A DNA stretch of 64,000 nt. Origin: Aquarana catesbeiana. Lineage: Eukaryota > Chordata > Amphibia > Anura > Ranidae. Shown here piece by piece: positions 46,089 through 58,481 of this stretch. Both the position numbers and the translations under genes were made by a program. A model generated the notes under the pieces. The model was not told where the DNA came from. It did no database searches and was given only the letters and a program-made list of their open reading frames with translations. The DNA lies in assembly GCF_042186555.1 (NCBI RefSeq), contig NC_133328.1, forward strand, positions 63,801,685 through 63,865,684. Direction: 5' to 3'. Numbering within the stretch: position 1 is the stretch's first letter; each line of letters opens with the position of its first letter.

Positions 46089-47048
46089 CCACTTGCCGAC
46101 CGCCGCATGTACACTTACGTCGGCAGAATGGCACGGCTGGGCAAATGGGCCTACAGGTACGTCCCTTTGAATTTGCTGCCGTATGGTTGTGTGCGCGCCG
46201 CCAGTGGCGCACGACCCTGCCGCGAGCTCCGTGAGTAGGATCGCGGGTCCCGCCTCACGGAGCTGAAGCACGGTGAGATGCTAATGTAAACAAGCATCTC
46301 TCAGTTCTGCCTAGTGACACTGTCACTGATCATAGCTCCCTGTAATTGGGAGCTATGATCAGTGATGTGTCACATGTAGCCACATCCCCTAACAGTTAGA
46401 ATCATTCCCTAGGACACACTTAACCCCTTCCTAGCCAGCTATTGGTTAACCCCTTCACTGCCAGTGTCATTTTTACAGTAATCAGTGCAATTTTATAGCA
46501 CTGATTACTGTAAAAATGACAATGGTCCCAAAAATGTTTTAAAATTGTCCGATGTGTCCGCCATAATGTTGCAGTCACGATAAAAATTGCTGATCACTGC
46601 CATTACTAGTAAAAAAAAAATATTAATAAATATGCCATAAAACTAACCCCTATTTTATAGACACTATAACTTTTGAGCAAACCAATCAATAAACGCTTAT
46701 TGCGATTTTTTTACCAAAAATATGTAGAAGAATATGTATCGGCCAAAACTGAAGAAAAAAATATTTTTTTTATATATTTTTTGGGGATATTTATTATAGC
46801 AAAGAGTAAAAAATAATGCGTTTTTTTCAAAACTGTTGCTCTATTTTTGTTTATAGCGCAAAAAATTAAAACTGCAGAGGTGATCAAATACCACCAAAAG
46901 AAAGCTCTATTTGTGGGAAAAAAAGGACGTCAATTTTGTTTGGGAGCCACGTCGCATGACCGCGCAATTGTCAGTTAAAGCGACGCAGTGCCGAATCGCA
47001 AAATGTGCTCTGGTCTTTGGCCAGCCAAATGGTCCGGGGCTTAAGTGA
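46089..47048. mobile_element. TTAA-type element (family 1)
   Basis: TTAA at 46,085-46,088 and 47,049-47,052 flank CCACTTGCCGACCGCCG and GGTCCGGGGCTTAAGTGA. The centre resembles 14,798-15,793. Apparently complete, 960 bp. Confidence 0.88.
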
Positions 47049-47650
47049 TTAAGACCCACCCTGAAATTTTTGAGTGGGGACACTAGTTCTGAGGGCCTGG
47101 GGGGGGGGCAGACTGGGCTGAGAGGCAAATTAGTCTATTGCCCCCATAAAGCGACCGCACTGCTTCTGGTGTGTTGGCGGCCAGCATTCCGCAACTGTTG
47201 GGGGGGGAGGTGCCGCTTCTAATTTTGACTGTCCTCTCATCCTGGACCACAAACATTTCTCACTGTGCTATATGTTTTCTGCTGCACCATTGGCATGGTT
47301 ATATCTTCTTAGTCCTAAAGTAGAACTATAGGCAACACTTTTTTTTTCATTTTGAATAGAACAAGAGAGGGTTATAGCCCCTGTCAGTTTATTTTTTACC
47401 ATCCCTGTCCCATTGCAGAGATTTCCCTTCACTTTCTTCCCCTTAGCCAAACAGGAAGTGGGAGGAAATCTATGCAAATTAAGGGAATACATTCCCCCCC
47501 ATGCCCAAATGGTCCAAATTAAGGGAATACATCCCCCCAGGCCCTCAGAACTAGTGTCCCCACTCAAAAATTTCAGGGCGGGTCTTAATCACTTAAGCCC
47601 CGGACCATTTGGCTGGCCAAAGACCAGAGCACATTTTGCGATTCGGCACA
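46992..47650. repeat. Inverted duplication spanning a transposon end and its flank
   Basis: 46,992-47,105 and 47,534-47,648 are reverse complements, including the TTAA junction and about 55 bp of non-transposon flank (ACTAGTTCTGAGGGCC and complement). About 430 bp lies between. Confidence 0.82.
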
Positions 47651-47874
47651 GCTTCGCAGAACAGAACAGGGATTTGTGTGTTTACACACACACACATGTC
47701 CTTGTTCTGCCTCTCGTGCCTGCGATCGCTCATCACGATCGTCGGCTACAAGCATCAGCACCCCCGCAGTGCAGGCCTGCTATCCTGCTTAAAGGAGCCA
47801 ACATACAGCTACGACGGCTCGCGGGATCATGCCAACCTGCCACAGTATATCGACGGCGGCTGGTCAGCAAGTGG
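47592..47874. mobile_element. Internally deleted inverted TTAA-type element (family 1)
   Basis: Runs from the inverted TTAA junction (47,588-47,591) to GCAAGTGG|TTAA at 47,875-47,878. The middle keeps the TGTGTGTTTACACACAC hairpin; the AT-rich half is deleted. Confidence 0.75.
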
Positions 47875-47919
47875 TTAAGTAGCCTCTCTGCTAGAAGTTC
47901 AACTATGGAAAATACAAGG

Positions 47920-48300
47920 TTACATTAATGGATATCAACCATGGCATAATCCTGACCCTCCCCCCATCCAGAAGAAAGAAGGGGCAAGACCACCTCCCCG
48001 GCTGGAGGCGTCGCTTATAGTGTGCGCCACGCCAGCTTTATAGAACATACTCTCTCCTACATCACACTGCGCAACACGTGTCAACTTATGTACAATGTAG
48101 TACTTTCAATGGAGAAAACTAACAAAAGAAAAGCATACAAAGATGAAGAGAATGGAAAGAAGAAGTAGAAAAACAAGGTGAAGAGAAGAGCGCCTTCTAC
48201 TGCCTGAACACAGGTATTTGTCCCTCCCAAGTGGAAACTGAAAGATATTTTATCCAGAGATCCCAGATTTTCCCAAAGTTGAAGTTTGTTTTGAATGTAT
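47920..48300 (-). mobile_element. L1-type LINE 3' remnant
   Basis: Minus-strand coding trace IWDLWIKYLSVSTWEG (about 48,200-48,270) followed by a degraded 3' UTR. Moderate: short match to a remembered L1 pattern. Confidence 0.5.
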
Positions 48301-49935
48301 CATGTTCTGGTGTGAATGGGCGCTTACAGAAGAACTAATGTTTCTTTTTTCTTTTAACTCTAAGTTTATATTGTTTGTACACACAAACAGTACAGAGCTT
48401 CAACATACAATTAAGTAAACAATTGGGTAAACAGTCTTAATTTTAATATTCCATTATGAAAAAGTATGGCTGACTAAACCTTCTATGACAATCAATGTTC
48501 TTTTTTGACGTTTAGCTGTGCATTTTAGCACGTTATGGCTAAAAGCTCCTGATTTTAAAAAAATGTTTTGGTTGGTGTATACCCAGTACAAGTTGGCTGT
48601 ATTGAGCTGTGAGATGGTAATGTCACCAACTGGCCACTTCCCATGCATGCTCAACAAGGTAACCTTGGGTATCTTTACTGGAAGGGCTCTAAAAAAATGT
48701 AGGAGCACCATTCTCACCACTGTCAACCATCCAATTCAGCATATGTTTTCACTTGACTACTCCTCCATTAACTTACAAAGTGAAGAAAAGCATTTTGGGT
48801 AATTGTTAAGACAGAGACTGTTATAATTAGCAGTCAATGTTATCCCCATGTAATCAGGGCTTCATTGGCGCCAGGTAAATGAGAATGGTAGCATTGTTTG
48901 GCTGTGTACAGGCTCATTTTCAACTCTCCTGATCTACACACGTAACTTAAGATATTAGGGTGTATTGCATTAAATTGGGCTAATGGCAACATGGCAACCG
49001 GAAAAATAAAGCCTGAAGAAAAGAAATTGAACACAATCTGTCCATGTTGTTGCCGCTATTGTATCTGCGGCTATCAGAATACTCAAATATTTGTTGCATC
49101 TAACTGGATGTAGTCACTACTCAGTCAACAATTTTCCAGCTGGTTCCTGTGACAAAAGTTGATCGAACAATCAATTTTTACCGAGCTGGGTAGTGCTGCC
49201 CATGGCACCCATAACTCGATTTTCATTTGATTCAGCATGGCTCTGCCAAAATTCAAGCCATGTATGGCAGCCTAAAGTTTGTGTATTTCTTAATAGGGTT
49301 CGCAGCTGTTGGGCAGGGATTGCAAGAGAACCTGGGATTTTGTATGACCTCTTGGTTTTGAGCTCTACTGGCTGCATATCTAGAAGATCATAAGCTTTCC
49401 CCACCTTCCCTACATTTGAATAAAGGGGTAAAGCACATCAATGTACAGGACAATGTGGCCCCTCCCTGTTCTCCTTTCTCTGATAAAAGAAAAACCACCC
49501 CATCACACGACCATTTCCTGGCACAAAATGCCTAGGCACTTAGTCATGTCATCTCTGTGGTATGGTAGGCTCAGAATTCAGACTGGCTGATTTTCAGCAA
49601 AGACAAGGTGACCAATACCTAGGCCTTCAGGCTTGTGACTAGCATATACTGTTAACATGGCTTTATGTTAACATCTGAATGCAGGTCCACTTTTAAAGGT
49701 CGTTGTAACAGCACAAAATACTCATTTTCATTATTAAAAAACACACAACACTGGGAAAGTCTTCCCTTCTTTCTTACTTTACAAGATAATATCCTTTAAC
49801 ATGTTAGTGTATTTTCAAAAGTATTTTTTTTAATATGTTTAAATCTGTACCTTTCAGTAATTTAAGACTTGGTGATAGAGCCATTAGGTTACTTGTTCAT
49901 CCATTGCCTGTTCTAGGGCGATAACACAAATACAC
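48301..49935. other. No gene recognised
   Basis: Contains a candidate minus frame at 48,454-48,726 with no family resemblance; treated as chance. No repeat ends defined. Confidence 0.4.
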
Positions 49936-49939
49936 TGTT

Positions 49940-50155
49940 CACTTTGTAAGTTGCTCCAGAGATTAGTAAATGAGCAGAAGTTCTGCTGATTTCCATCATC
50001 CAATCATGTGCAAGCAAAAATCCATTTGTTTTAAAATTTCCTTGCACATGATTGGGTTTTCTTTGCAAAGTGAAGCTTTACCTTATTTACAAAGCTCTGG
50101 AGCAACTGCACTTTGCAAAGTACAAAGTCTATTTGCTTTTATAAAAATCAACCCC
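49940..50155. mobile_element. MITE (TTTACTAAGCTCTGGAGC type), partial
   Basis: Inverted copies of GCTCTGGAGCAACTGCAC-like words; ends AAAATCAACCCC. Related to 52,830-53,070 and 19,672. Confidence 0.65.
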
Positions 50156-50637
50156 TCTGTCTCTGTTTCCCAATGGTACTTCTGTCTTATTATATAATTA
50201 CAAGGGCTTCTAATGAAGACTAGAAGTGGAGAAAGAAGTGGTTGTTGCAACAAGCATAAGGGCTTGCTGAGATGTGCAGCAAGGGCTGCTGCTCTTCTAA
50301 AAAGCAATCCGAATGTAGTGGTGAGGAGGTGATATGTTGCCTCCTCACCGCCTATGTTTATCCCTTTAAATGCCACACTACTGCTTCAAAATAGCATTGC
50401 ATTGCACACCTTTGCAGTACAGTTGCAGGTCGGCCCTGTAGACCTGTATTAATCACATTTGACAGTGGCAACATCCATAAAAAATTACATTCTGTTTAAT
50501 TATTTCTGCAGGCATGAAACAGCTATGTGGCTTCATGTCATGCCATTCAGGCGGGCTGTTGCAGAAAGGGGGCGTAAAAAAAAAAAACCTCAAGTGCCTG
50601 GTTTTACTGCCCCCTGGCCTTATGTTTAAATGAACCC
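50156..50637. other. No gene recognised
   Basis: Non-coding. Confidence 0.4.
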
Positions 50638-50640
50638 TTA

Positions 50641-51258
50641 GACCCCTTCCACACTGCAAGCGCTAAACTGCGCTCTTGCACCGCTTTTCAGACGCTAGCG
50701 GGGCGCTTTTGACCACAAAGAAGGGGTTAAAAACACTGTGTTGCGGCGCTTCCGAATCACTTTTCAGGTGCTTTGGAAGCGCTGCCCATTCATTTCAATG
50801 GGCAGGGCGTTTTAAACCACCCCAAAGATGCTGTTTGCAGGACTTTTCCTAACGTCCTGAAAGCTCACCGCCCCAGTCTGAAAAGACACACTGAAATGAA
50901 TGGGAAGTGTTTTTCAGGTGCTATTTAGAGGCTATTTCTAGCGCTAAAATGCCTGAAAACTGCCTCTGTGTGAAAGAGGACTGGGGCATGAAAACAAGGG
51001 CAAAAAAAGTGCATTTCTGCAAGATAAAACAGGCCAAAATGCATGTCACACTTGCAGTGCCATTATTTCCTAATAGCACCCCAAACGTGGGTAGCAATTG
51101 CATGTTTTGTTGTGTGTTTTCATCTTAGGTGCAAATAATGTGTTGCCAAATGCACTTGGCTCAGTGCCAAAAAATGGTACTTTGGGGCTTTTTTCTGGAG
51201 ACAGGGAGCCCATTCAAGTCAATGTGCTGTCACGTGCCACATCGGTGTGAATGCAGCC
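50641..51258. mobile_element. Probable Harbinger-like MITE (TTA-flanked)
   Basis: TTA at 50,638-50,640 and 51,259-51,261; ends GACCCCTTCCACAC and GTGTGAATGCAGCC are imperfectly complementary. Confidence 0.5.
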
Positions 51259-51261
51259 TTA

Positions 51262-52829
51262 CACAGGCATGGCCCACCACTAGAAAACCTGAGAAAAGCT
51301 ATACAGTCATCCCTGAAGTGCGTGCAGACAGGGAGTGCCTGAGAAAAGGCTGCAGGAGGTCAGCAACACGGTAATGAAAAACCAACACAAAAGATGTAAA
51401 AAAAAACACAAAAAATAATTAAAAAAAAACCCCGAAATGTCAGGTAATAACAGTGTTTTAGCAAACTATATGTCATCCAGTAAGGGGTTTAAAACTACTT
51501 TAACACCCCAAATATAAATGTTCATAATGGTGTGTTTTCAGTGTTTCTATGGGAATCAATTATCAAAAGTTGTTACATAGGAACTGCAGCCCTCATGGTA
51601 ACTAATCACTTTCAAGCCGCACTAGACAGCTGGGGCATTCAAATCTAATTGGACAACAATGGCAGTTCTTATTTCACACATAACGATAAATGAGGCCAAT
51701 TTTAAAATGATGAGTAATATTTAAATGAATGTCCTCAGACTTGGCCACCATTGTGTATCAAAATTTCAAAACAGATGGTAAATAAATATGAAAGGTATGG
51801 TTCTTAATAACCTCTATCAAAAGTTCTTTTTTTCTCATCTAATCGAGTATGACAGCGGTGTCAGGTAGTTAAACAATACTACCAGTTGAAATAACTTGCA
51901 GAAGGCCAGCCTTTGGCACAGCACACTCCTGTACTGTATAGCTTAATAAAAAGCATGTGCAGTAAGAGGGTGATACGGGCACAATATGAAGCATTTCAAA
52001 AGTAGTTCAGGCCCGTAGCCTAATGACCATTCATAATATAATGTGCGCTGGTAACCACAAAAATGGCATTTCAATACATAATCATCGCAATGGAGTTATA
52101 GTTGAATTAATAGATTTAGACAGCTATCTCCAAAACATTATTTCTGGAATGAGGATCGTCATTGTAATGTTAATGAGAAAAAAGAAAACATAAAGTAATA
52201 CTTAAATATAACAGCTGCAGATAGCACAAAACGTTGTTATTCATTCAAAAAAAAAAATATAAAAACTATGCAGATGGCTTTTGCAGTGAAGACGTATCCA
52301 TGTTGGATCTGTTTCATCCAACATGAAGAATTTATTTTGGGGAAATTATTATGAAACACATTACCTCTTGGCGCCGAGGGCACACAAATATGCGGCCTCT
52401 TGGCAGCCGGGCCTTGGCGCAGAGCGGCCGCATATTTGCATGCAATAGTGCAGTAAGTGTTGTGCTGTGAGCACGCGCCTTGGTCGCTCCCGACACAGTG
52501 ACCAGTGGCTCACATAAAGGTTTTCGGATTGGCGGTCACGTGGCCATGAGGCCGCAGCCGGCTCCAAGGGGTTAACACAGAAATGCAGAATATGCTTTCT
52601 GCAATTTTTGTCACTTTTCCCCAATAATGGATATTGACCTACATACAAACCTATAATAAAGACATTCATAAGGATACTAGTAAAAATAAAAATTTAAAGT
52701 TACAAAGCTAGTAGGGTTGAAAAAAGGCACAAGTCCATAGAGTTTAACAAAGAGGAAAACATTAATCAAAAAAATGAAAACCCTCCATATATAGAACTCT
52801 AGTACCTGATCACAGGCACACCAGTCATA
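51262..52829. other. No gene; GC-rich island at 52,360-52,575
   Basis: Mostly AT-rich. 52,360-52,575 is a GC-rich palindromic segment (GGCGCCGAGGGCAC; GCGGCCGCATATTTG) ending GGGGTTAA, perhaps a fragment of a family-1-like element. Confidence 0.4.
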
Positions 52830-53070
52830 GGGATTGATTTACAAAACAGTTGCCCTCTGCAAGGGCAGTTCCTCCAGAGCTTTTTAAATGAGCAGAAGCT
52901 CTGCTGACTTTCATCATCCAATCTTGTGCAAGCAAAAATGCTGTTTTTTTATTTTCCTTGCATGTGGTTGGGTATTCTTTGCAAGATGAAGCTTTACCTC
53001 ATTTACTAAGCTCTGGAGCAACTGCACTTTGCAAAGTGCACATTCTATTTGCCCTTAGTAAATCAACCCC
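52830..53070. mobile_element. MITE, GGGATTGATTTAC...AAATCAACCCC
   Basis: Inverted ends; internal inverted words around CTTGCATGTG and CTCTGGAGCAACTG. ATA on both sides may be the target duplication. Confidence 0.72.
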
Positions 53071-53244
53071 ATATTGTCACCATAAGGAGTTGTTCACATG
53101 TGGGATACTCTCTGCAGAGTCATCCATGTTCGGGTCGCTCTTCAGAAAGCATTTGATAGGCAGCGAGAAGGCATTGTATCTTTGTATTTCTTTCTGCATT
53201 TTCCAAAAACTTGTGGCAAAAAGTTAAGTCTTCAAAAGATCAAG

Positions 53245-54232
53245 CCTCTTTAAAAATACTTTGGAGTGTTTTCTCTCCAAAACGTGGTCATTCTGTTGGT
53301 GCGTCTACTGTCCTGATGCTCCAGGGCACCAAATGTGATAGGAAGTCAGGAAATAAAATGCATAATTTATGCCCCTAGAAAGTCTAAAGGTGCTCCTTGG
53401 AATTGGGCCTTTTTATGAGGTTAGCCTGTGCAAAGGTCTCACACATGTGGTATTGCCACAAGCGGAAGGAGCAGCAAAATGTGTCTTGGGGTGTAACTAG
53501 AATTACACCTATTCTTATGCTGTGTATTGGAAATATCTAATTGACAACTTTGTGTAAAAATATATATTTTCATTCTGCTTTTTCCAAAACCTTGTGGTAA
53601 AAAAATGGATTCACCATGACTTTTAGGGGTGTTTGCTTTACAAAATTGGGTCATTTTGTTGGTGTTTACACTGTTCTGTTTCTCCAGGGCCTACAAAAAT
53701 GTGATAGATGTAATTTATGCCCCTGGAACGCCTGAAGGTGCTCTATGGATTTTGGTCCCCTCTATGTGGCTAGGCTGTGAAAACATCTCACACATGTAGT
53801 ATTGCCATATTCGGAAGGAGTAGCAGAATATGCTTTGGCGTGTAATTTTAAGTATGCCTATGATGTGTGTTAGAAATATTTTATTAATTGACAACTTTGT
53901 GAAAAAAAAATGTATTTTTTAATTTTCCAAAAAATTGTGACAAAAAATTACAACTTAAAAAAAAATCATGCCTCTAACCAAATACCTTGGACTGTCTTCT
54001 TTCCAAAAGGGGGGCATTTGGGGGGTAGGTATACTGTCCTGGCATTTTAGGGCCTCACGATATGAGATAGCTGGTTAGTATATATATATACCATAGATTG
54101 TAGACTCTTTAGCATTCACACATAATACATAGCTACACACCGATTTGGGTCAGTCATTCAAAGTGTGACAGGACTGAAAACTGAAAAATGGTCTGGGCAG
54201 GAAGGGGGGGAATCGGTCCGGTCTTGAGGTGG
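53245..54232. repeat. About 360-bp tandem repeat, nearly three units, in a TTAA-type element
   Basis: Units start near 53,261, 53,621 and 53,986, each with TTTC/TTTACAAAA, a GTCATT.TGTTGG-like string, a CCAGGGC string, TTTATGCCCCT and a TCACACATGT string. The block ends GGTCTTGAGGTGG|TTAA at 54,233-54,236, so it belongs to a TTAA-type element whose left end is not defined. Confidence 0.7.
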
Positions 54233-54236
54233 TTAA

Positions 54237-54790
54237 GTAAACCTGTTACTTTGCTCTTCATGGATAAAACATAGATTCACTTTAAAAGGTGTTTTTCTAA
54301 ATGACCATCAGACCTTCAAATAGCTAAGTAGACAAATATAAAGGGTAAGGATAAATCCAGACTTAAAAAATAAACATCTTCTGGGGGTGGCACATTGGTC
54401 TTGTATCATAAGTCCAGTACCCCATTCCCGGAGGTTCCACAGCTTCTCCACTGCATAACAGTGGGAATTATTCATACACTTTCATCCAGAAAGCATTATT
54501 CAACATCAGTAACCAATCAGCAAGCCTGTGAGGGCTTGTATATTGTTGTGTAAACATCAATTTTAATAATTATTATACAAGATTTATATAGCGCCAACAG
54601 TTTGCGCAGCCCTTATAATGTCTGGATGGTGCTGGACAGAACTTAAAGGTTTAGGAGGCAGGAGGGAGTGTAGCCACACTTCAAAGTGTATTTCGGTATT
54701 TACTTACCAGTATGACATGTGGTTTTCACTGAAGATAACCTCTGTATATTTAGTCCTATTCTAAATTTGACTGTCCCAATAACCTCTTTG
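54237..54790. other. No gene; short shared motif at 54,570
   Basis: At 54,565-54,610 the string GATTTATATAGCGCCAACAG resembles a repeat common in frog DNA (memory-based). Otherwise unremarkable. Confidence 0.4.
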
Positions 54791-56003
54791 TTACATAGTT
54801 ACATAGTAGGTGAGGTTGAAAAAAGACACAAGTCCATCAAGTCCAACCTATGTGTGTGATTATGTGTCAGTATTACATTGTATATCCCTGTATGTTGCGG
54901 TCATTCAGGTGATTATCTAATAGTTTCTTGAAGCTATCAATGCTTCTCGCTGAGACCACCGCCGGTGGAAGGGAATTCCACATCCTTGCCGCTCTTACAG
55001 TAAAGAACCCTCTACGTAGTTTAAGGTTAAACCTCTTTTCTTCTAATTGTAATGAGTGGCCACGAGTCTTATTAAACTCTCTTCTGCGAAAAAGTTTTAT
55101 CCCTATTGTGGGGTCACCAGTACTGTATTTGTAAATTGAAATCATATCCGCTCTCAAGCGTCTCCTCTCCAGAGAGAATACGTTCAGTGCTCGCAACCTT
55201 TCCTCATAACTAAGATCCTCCAGACCCTTTATTAGCTTTGTTGCCCTTCTTTGTACTCGCTCCATTTCCAGTACATCCTTCCTGAGGACTGGTGCCTAGA
55301 ACTGGACAGCATACTCCAGGTGCGGCCGGACCAGAGCCTTGTAGAGTGGGAGAATTATCGTTTTATCTCTTGCGTTGATCCCCCTTTTAATGCATGCCAA
55401 TATTCTGTTTGCTTTATTAGCAGCAGCTTGGCATTGCATGCCATTGCTGAGCCTATCATCTACTAGGACCCCCAGGTCCTTTTCCATCCTAGATTCCCCC
55501 AGAGGTTCTCCCCCCCAGTGTATAGATTGCATTCATATTTTTGCCACCCAAATGCATTATTTTACATTTTTCTACATTGAACCTCATTTGCCATGTAGTC
55601 GCCCACCCCATTAATTTGTTCAGGTCTTTTTGCAAGGTTTCCACATCCTGCGGAGAAGTTATTGCCCTGCTTAGCTTAGTATCGTCTGCAAATACAGAGA
55701 TTGAACTGTTTATCCCATCCTCCAGGTCGTTTATAAACAAATTAAATAGGATTGGTCCCAGCACAGAACCCTGGGGAACCCCACTACCCACCCCTGACCA
55801 TTCTGAGTACTCCCCATTCATCACCACCCTCTGAACTCACCCCTGTAGCCCATTTTCAATCCATGTACTCACCCTATGGTCCATGCCAACGGACCTTATT
55901 TTGTACAGTAAACATTTATGGGGAACTGTGTCAAATGCTTTTGCAAAACCCAGATACACCACGTCTACGGGCCTTCCTTTATCTAGATGGCAACTCACCT
56001 CCT
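54791..56003 (-). mobile_element. CR1-like LINE, 3' half
   Basis: The 3' terminus on minus is two copies of the 8-mer CTATGTAA, the kind of short tandem tail seen in CR1/L2 LINEs, preceded by the GGTTGGACTTGATGGACTT tail shared with 9,650-10,118. The 5' end is truncated near 56,003, where a piece of the TA-flanked MITE begins. Confidence 0.85.
54873..56000 (-). pseudogene. CR1-like reverse transcriptase, C-terminal half
   Basis: In order: FAKAFDTVPHKCLL (about 55,930), GVPQGSVLGPILFNLFINDL (about 55,765), catalytic SVFADDTKLSRA (about 55,690), KDLGVLVDDRL (about 55,470), LVRPHLEYAVQFW (about 55,310) and the tail WNSLPPAVV (about 54,960). An in-frame stop near 55,836 and frame changes near 55,500 and 55,270 make it inactive. 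Confidence 0.88.
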
Positions 56004-56162
56004 CATAGAAGGGGACTTATATTGCAGCCATCCTAGAAAATCAAGATTTTCAGGGAAACATGGTATTGGCCTAAATTTATGAAGAAATTAGATTTTTGTC
56101 TCCCTCTAATCCTTTTAAATACAGTTCTTTAGCTATGAAGCCTATTCCCAGCTTATGTCATT

Positions 56163-56510
56163 CCATAAAGACATGGATGAGTGAGTTTGGGGTGGAAGGA
56201 CTTGACTGGCCTGCACAGAGTCCTGACCTTAACCCGATAGAACACTTTTGGGATAAATTAGAGTGGAGACTGCAAGCCAGGGCTTCTCACCCAACATAAG
56301 TGCCTGACCTCACAAATGCACTTCTGGAAGAATGGTCAAACATTCCCATATACATGCTCCTTAACCTTGTGGACAGCCTTTCCAGAAGAGTTGAATCTGT
56401 TATAGCTGCAAAGGGTGGGCCAACTCAATATTGAACCCTACGGACTAAGACTGGGATGCCATTAAAGTTCATGTGTGTGTAAAGGCAGGCGCCCCAATAC
56501 TTTTGACAAA
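56163..56510 (+). mobile_element. Palindromic Tc1-like element (copy D), right arm only
   Basis: Starts inside the [12 protein letters not shown] coding trace and ends CCCCAATACTTTTG; the left half is missing. Confidence 0.82.
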
Positions 56511-57160
56511 CAATACTTACACTATATTCCAGCAGTAAGAATCAGCAGATCATGCTGCTGGCATGACAGGGGTATGCAAACAGTGGCAGTTGTTCAGCCT
56601 GTGCAAAGTAAAAGCAGTCTGAAAGGGGTCATCGCTGTCCTATGTAGCCACAAACTCAGCAGTAGCATGCTGTTAGGGAAGATGAAAGCATCTTTCTGCA
56701 TCCAGGGTCACTCATCCATCCCTAACTGCATGTAACTGCTGAGTGTGTGGCTACATGAGAATAGCGGCAGCTCCTCCCAGCCTGTCAATACCTTGTACAA
56801 GCTGAGCGGCCATCACTGTTAGTATACACCTGTCATTCCAACAGCATGGATCTCCCCAGTGAAGACTTAGACAGAAATAAAAACCTGACAGGGATTCTAT
56901 TTCTTTCAAAATTAGAAATAGAACTCAACAGATTATAAGCTGACTCAAGGTCAGAAAATCCAAGTTCGGAATCACACCATTATCTGAGTCAACATCAACA
57001 TCAAAAAAGAACCTGAATTGTGGATTCAACAATCCCATATAAGAAATGATAGTGCAAAAAGTCCCAAACCACAAGCCATCTATCCAAGCATATCAAAAGT
57101 TTAATTATATAGCACATAGTAAATAAAGACATATTAAAAACCATGGTAAACAATAAAATA
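56511..57160. other. No gene recognised
   Basis: Non-coding. Confidence 0.4.
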
Positions 57161-57397
57161 TTAACCACTTGACCTCCAGAAGATTTACCCCCCTTCATGA
57201 CCGGGCCATTTTTTGCCATGCGGCCCTGCGTTACTTTAACTGACAATTGTGTGGTTGTGCAACACTGTATCCAAATAAAATGTATGTCAGACAATTTAAA
57301 AAAAAACAAAAAACAATATTTTTTTACTTTTTGCTATAAAACATATCCAATAATTTTTTTTTCAAAAATCTAATTTCTTCATAAATTTAGGCCAATA

Positions 57398-58481
57398 CCA
57401 TGTTTCCCTGAAAATCTTGATTTTCTAGGATGGCTGCAATATAAGTCCTACCCCGAAAATAAGCCCTAGTCATAGTCCTTGTAGAATCATGTAATCCACG
57501 CTGTAAAAGGATTACATAATGTCCAGTGTGATCATAGAAACAAGATTCCCCCTTAGAATGGGACTTTGACAGACCACCAACTCTTGAAATAAAAAATATA
57601 TGTTTTATTAAATATACTAAAAAAGACGTGAAAGCGTCTATAACAAACAGGATAAAAAATCATTCCATACAAAATTGATACAGAATCAAAACAGAGAATG
57701 TATGCAAGAAGAAAATGTAGGATATACTCTCATGGGGGTAGTGTACCCCAATACCCTACACTACCCCCATGAGAGTATATCCTACATTTTCTTCTTGCAT
57801 ACATTCTCTGTTTTGATTCTGTATCAATTTTGTATGGAATGATTTTTTATCCTGTTTGTTATAGACGCATTCACGTCTTTTTTAGTATATTTAATAAAAC
57901 ATATATTTTTTTATTTCAAGAGTTGGGGGTCTGTTAAAGTCCCGTTTTAAGGGGGAATCTTGTTTCTATGATCTATTATGTAAGGGATGGGACCACCATA
58001 CTCTATACTTGTTATGATGGAAGCCCTTTTCTTGTTTAATGTCCAGTGTGTGTCTTTATGTACCAATATAGTAGAAAATACCTTATTTAGAGAGCCACTG
58101 GGTGCTCATGTGACCCGCCGGAGCTCTCCTCCCGGCTGACATCAACGGGGATCTTGGCATCTCCCTCAGCAATGGAAGAAGAGCTCCAGCAGGTCATGTG
58201 AGCGCCCAGTGGTGCTGTAAATAAAGTATTTTCTACAATGTTACATAAAGACACACACTGGACATTATAAAATCCATTTACAGAGCTGATTACATGATTT
58301 TACAAGGACTTTAACTAGGGTTTATTTGGGGATTACAGAGATGCTGACTCCTGAGCTGACAGGGAGGGAGAGGGGGAGAGAAGACAGGGGGCACATAAGA
58401 CATCCCCTGAAAATAAGCTCTAATGCATTTTTTGTAGCCAAAATTAAATTAAGACCGGGTCTTATTTTCGGGGAAACATGG
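57398..58481. mobile_element. TA-flanked MITE, CCATGTTTCCC ends
   Basis: CCATGTTTCCCTGAAAAT and its complement TTTTCGGGGAAACATGG, flanked by TA on both sides (57,396-57,397 and 58,482-58,483), within the family-1 element. TA duplication indicates Tc1/mariner-type mobilisation. It contains a hairpin retroposon. A short piece of the same MITE lies at 56,003-56,043. Confidence 0.85.
57531..58036 (+). mobile_element. Long-hairpin retroposon (copy D)
   Basis: A 506-bp insertion flanked by exact TAATGTCCAGTGTG (57,517-57,530 and 58,037-58,050). The first 442 bp are one near-perfect palindrome that begins at the very first inserted base (ATCATAGAAACAAG... to ...CTTGTTTCTATGAT); a 64-nt unpaired tail ends CCCTTTTCTTGTTT. 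No ORF and no poly(A). The AAACGCGT motif is absent here. Confidence 0.75.

Noticed and set aside
48454..48726. 90-codon minus frame
   Set aside because: No family similarity noticed and no splice-site pairing with neighbours.
52360..52575. CpG island promoter
   Set aside because: GC-rich but palindromic and similar in style to repeat centres; no exon or TATA nearby.
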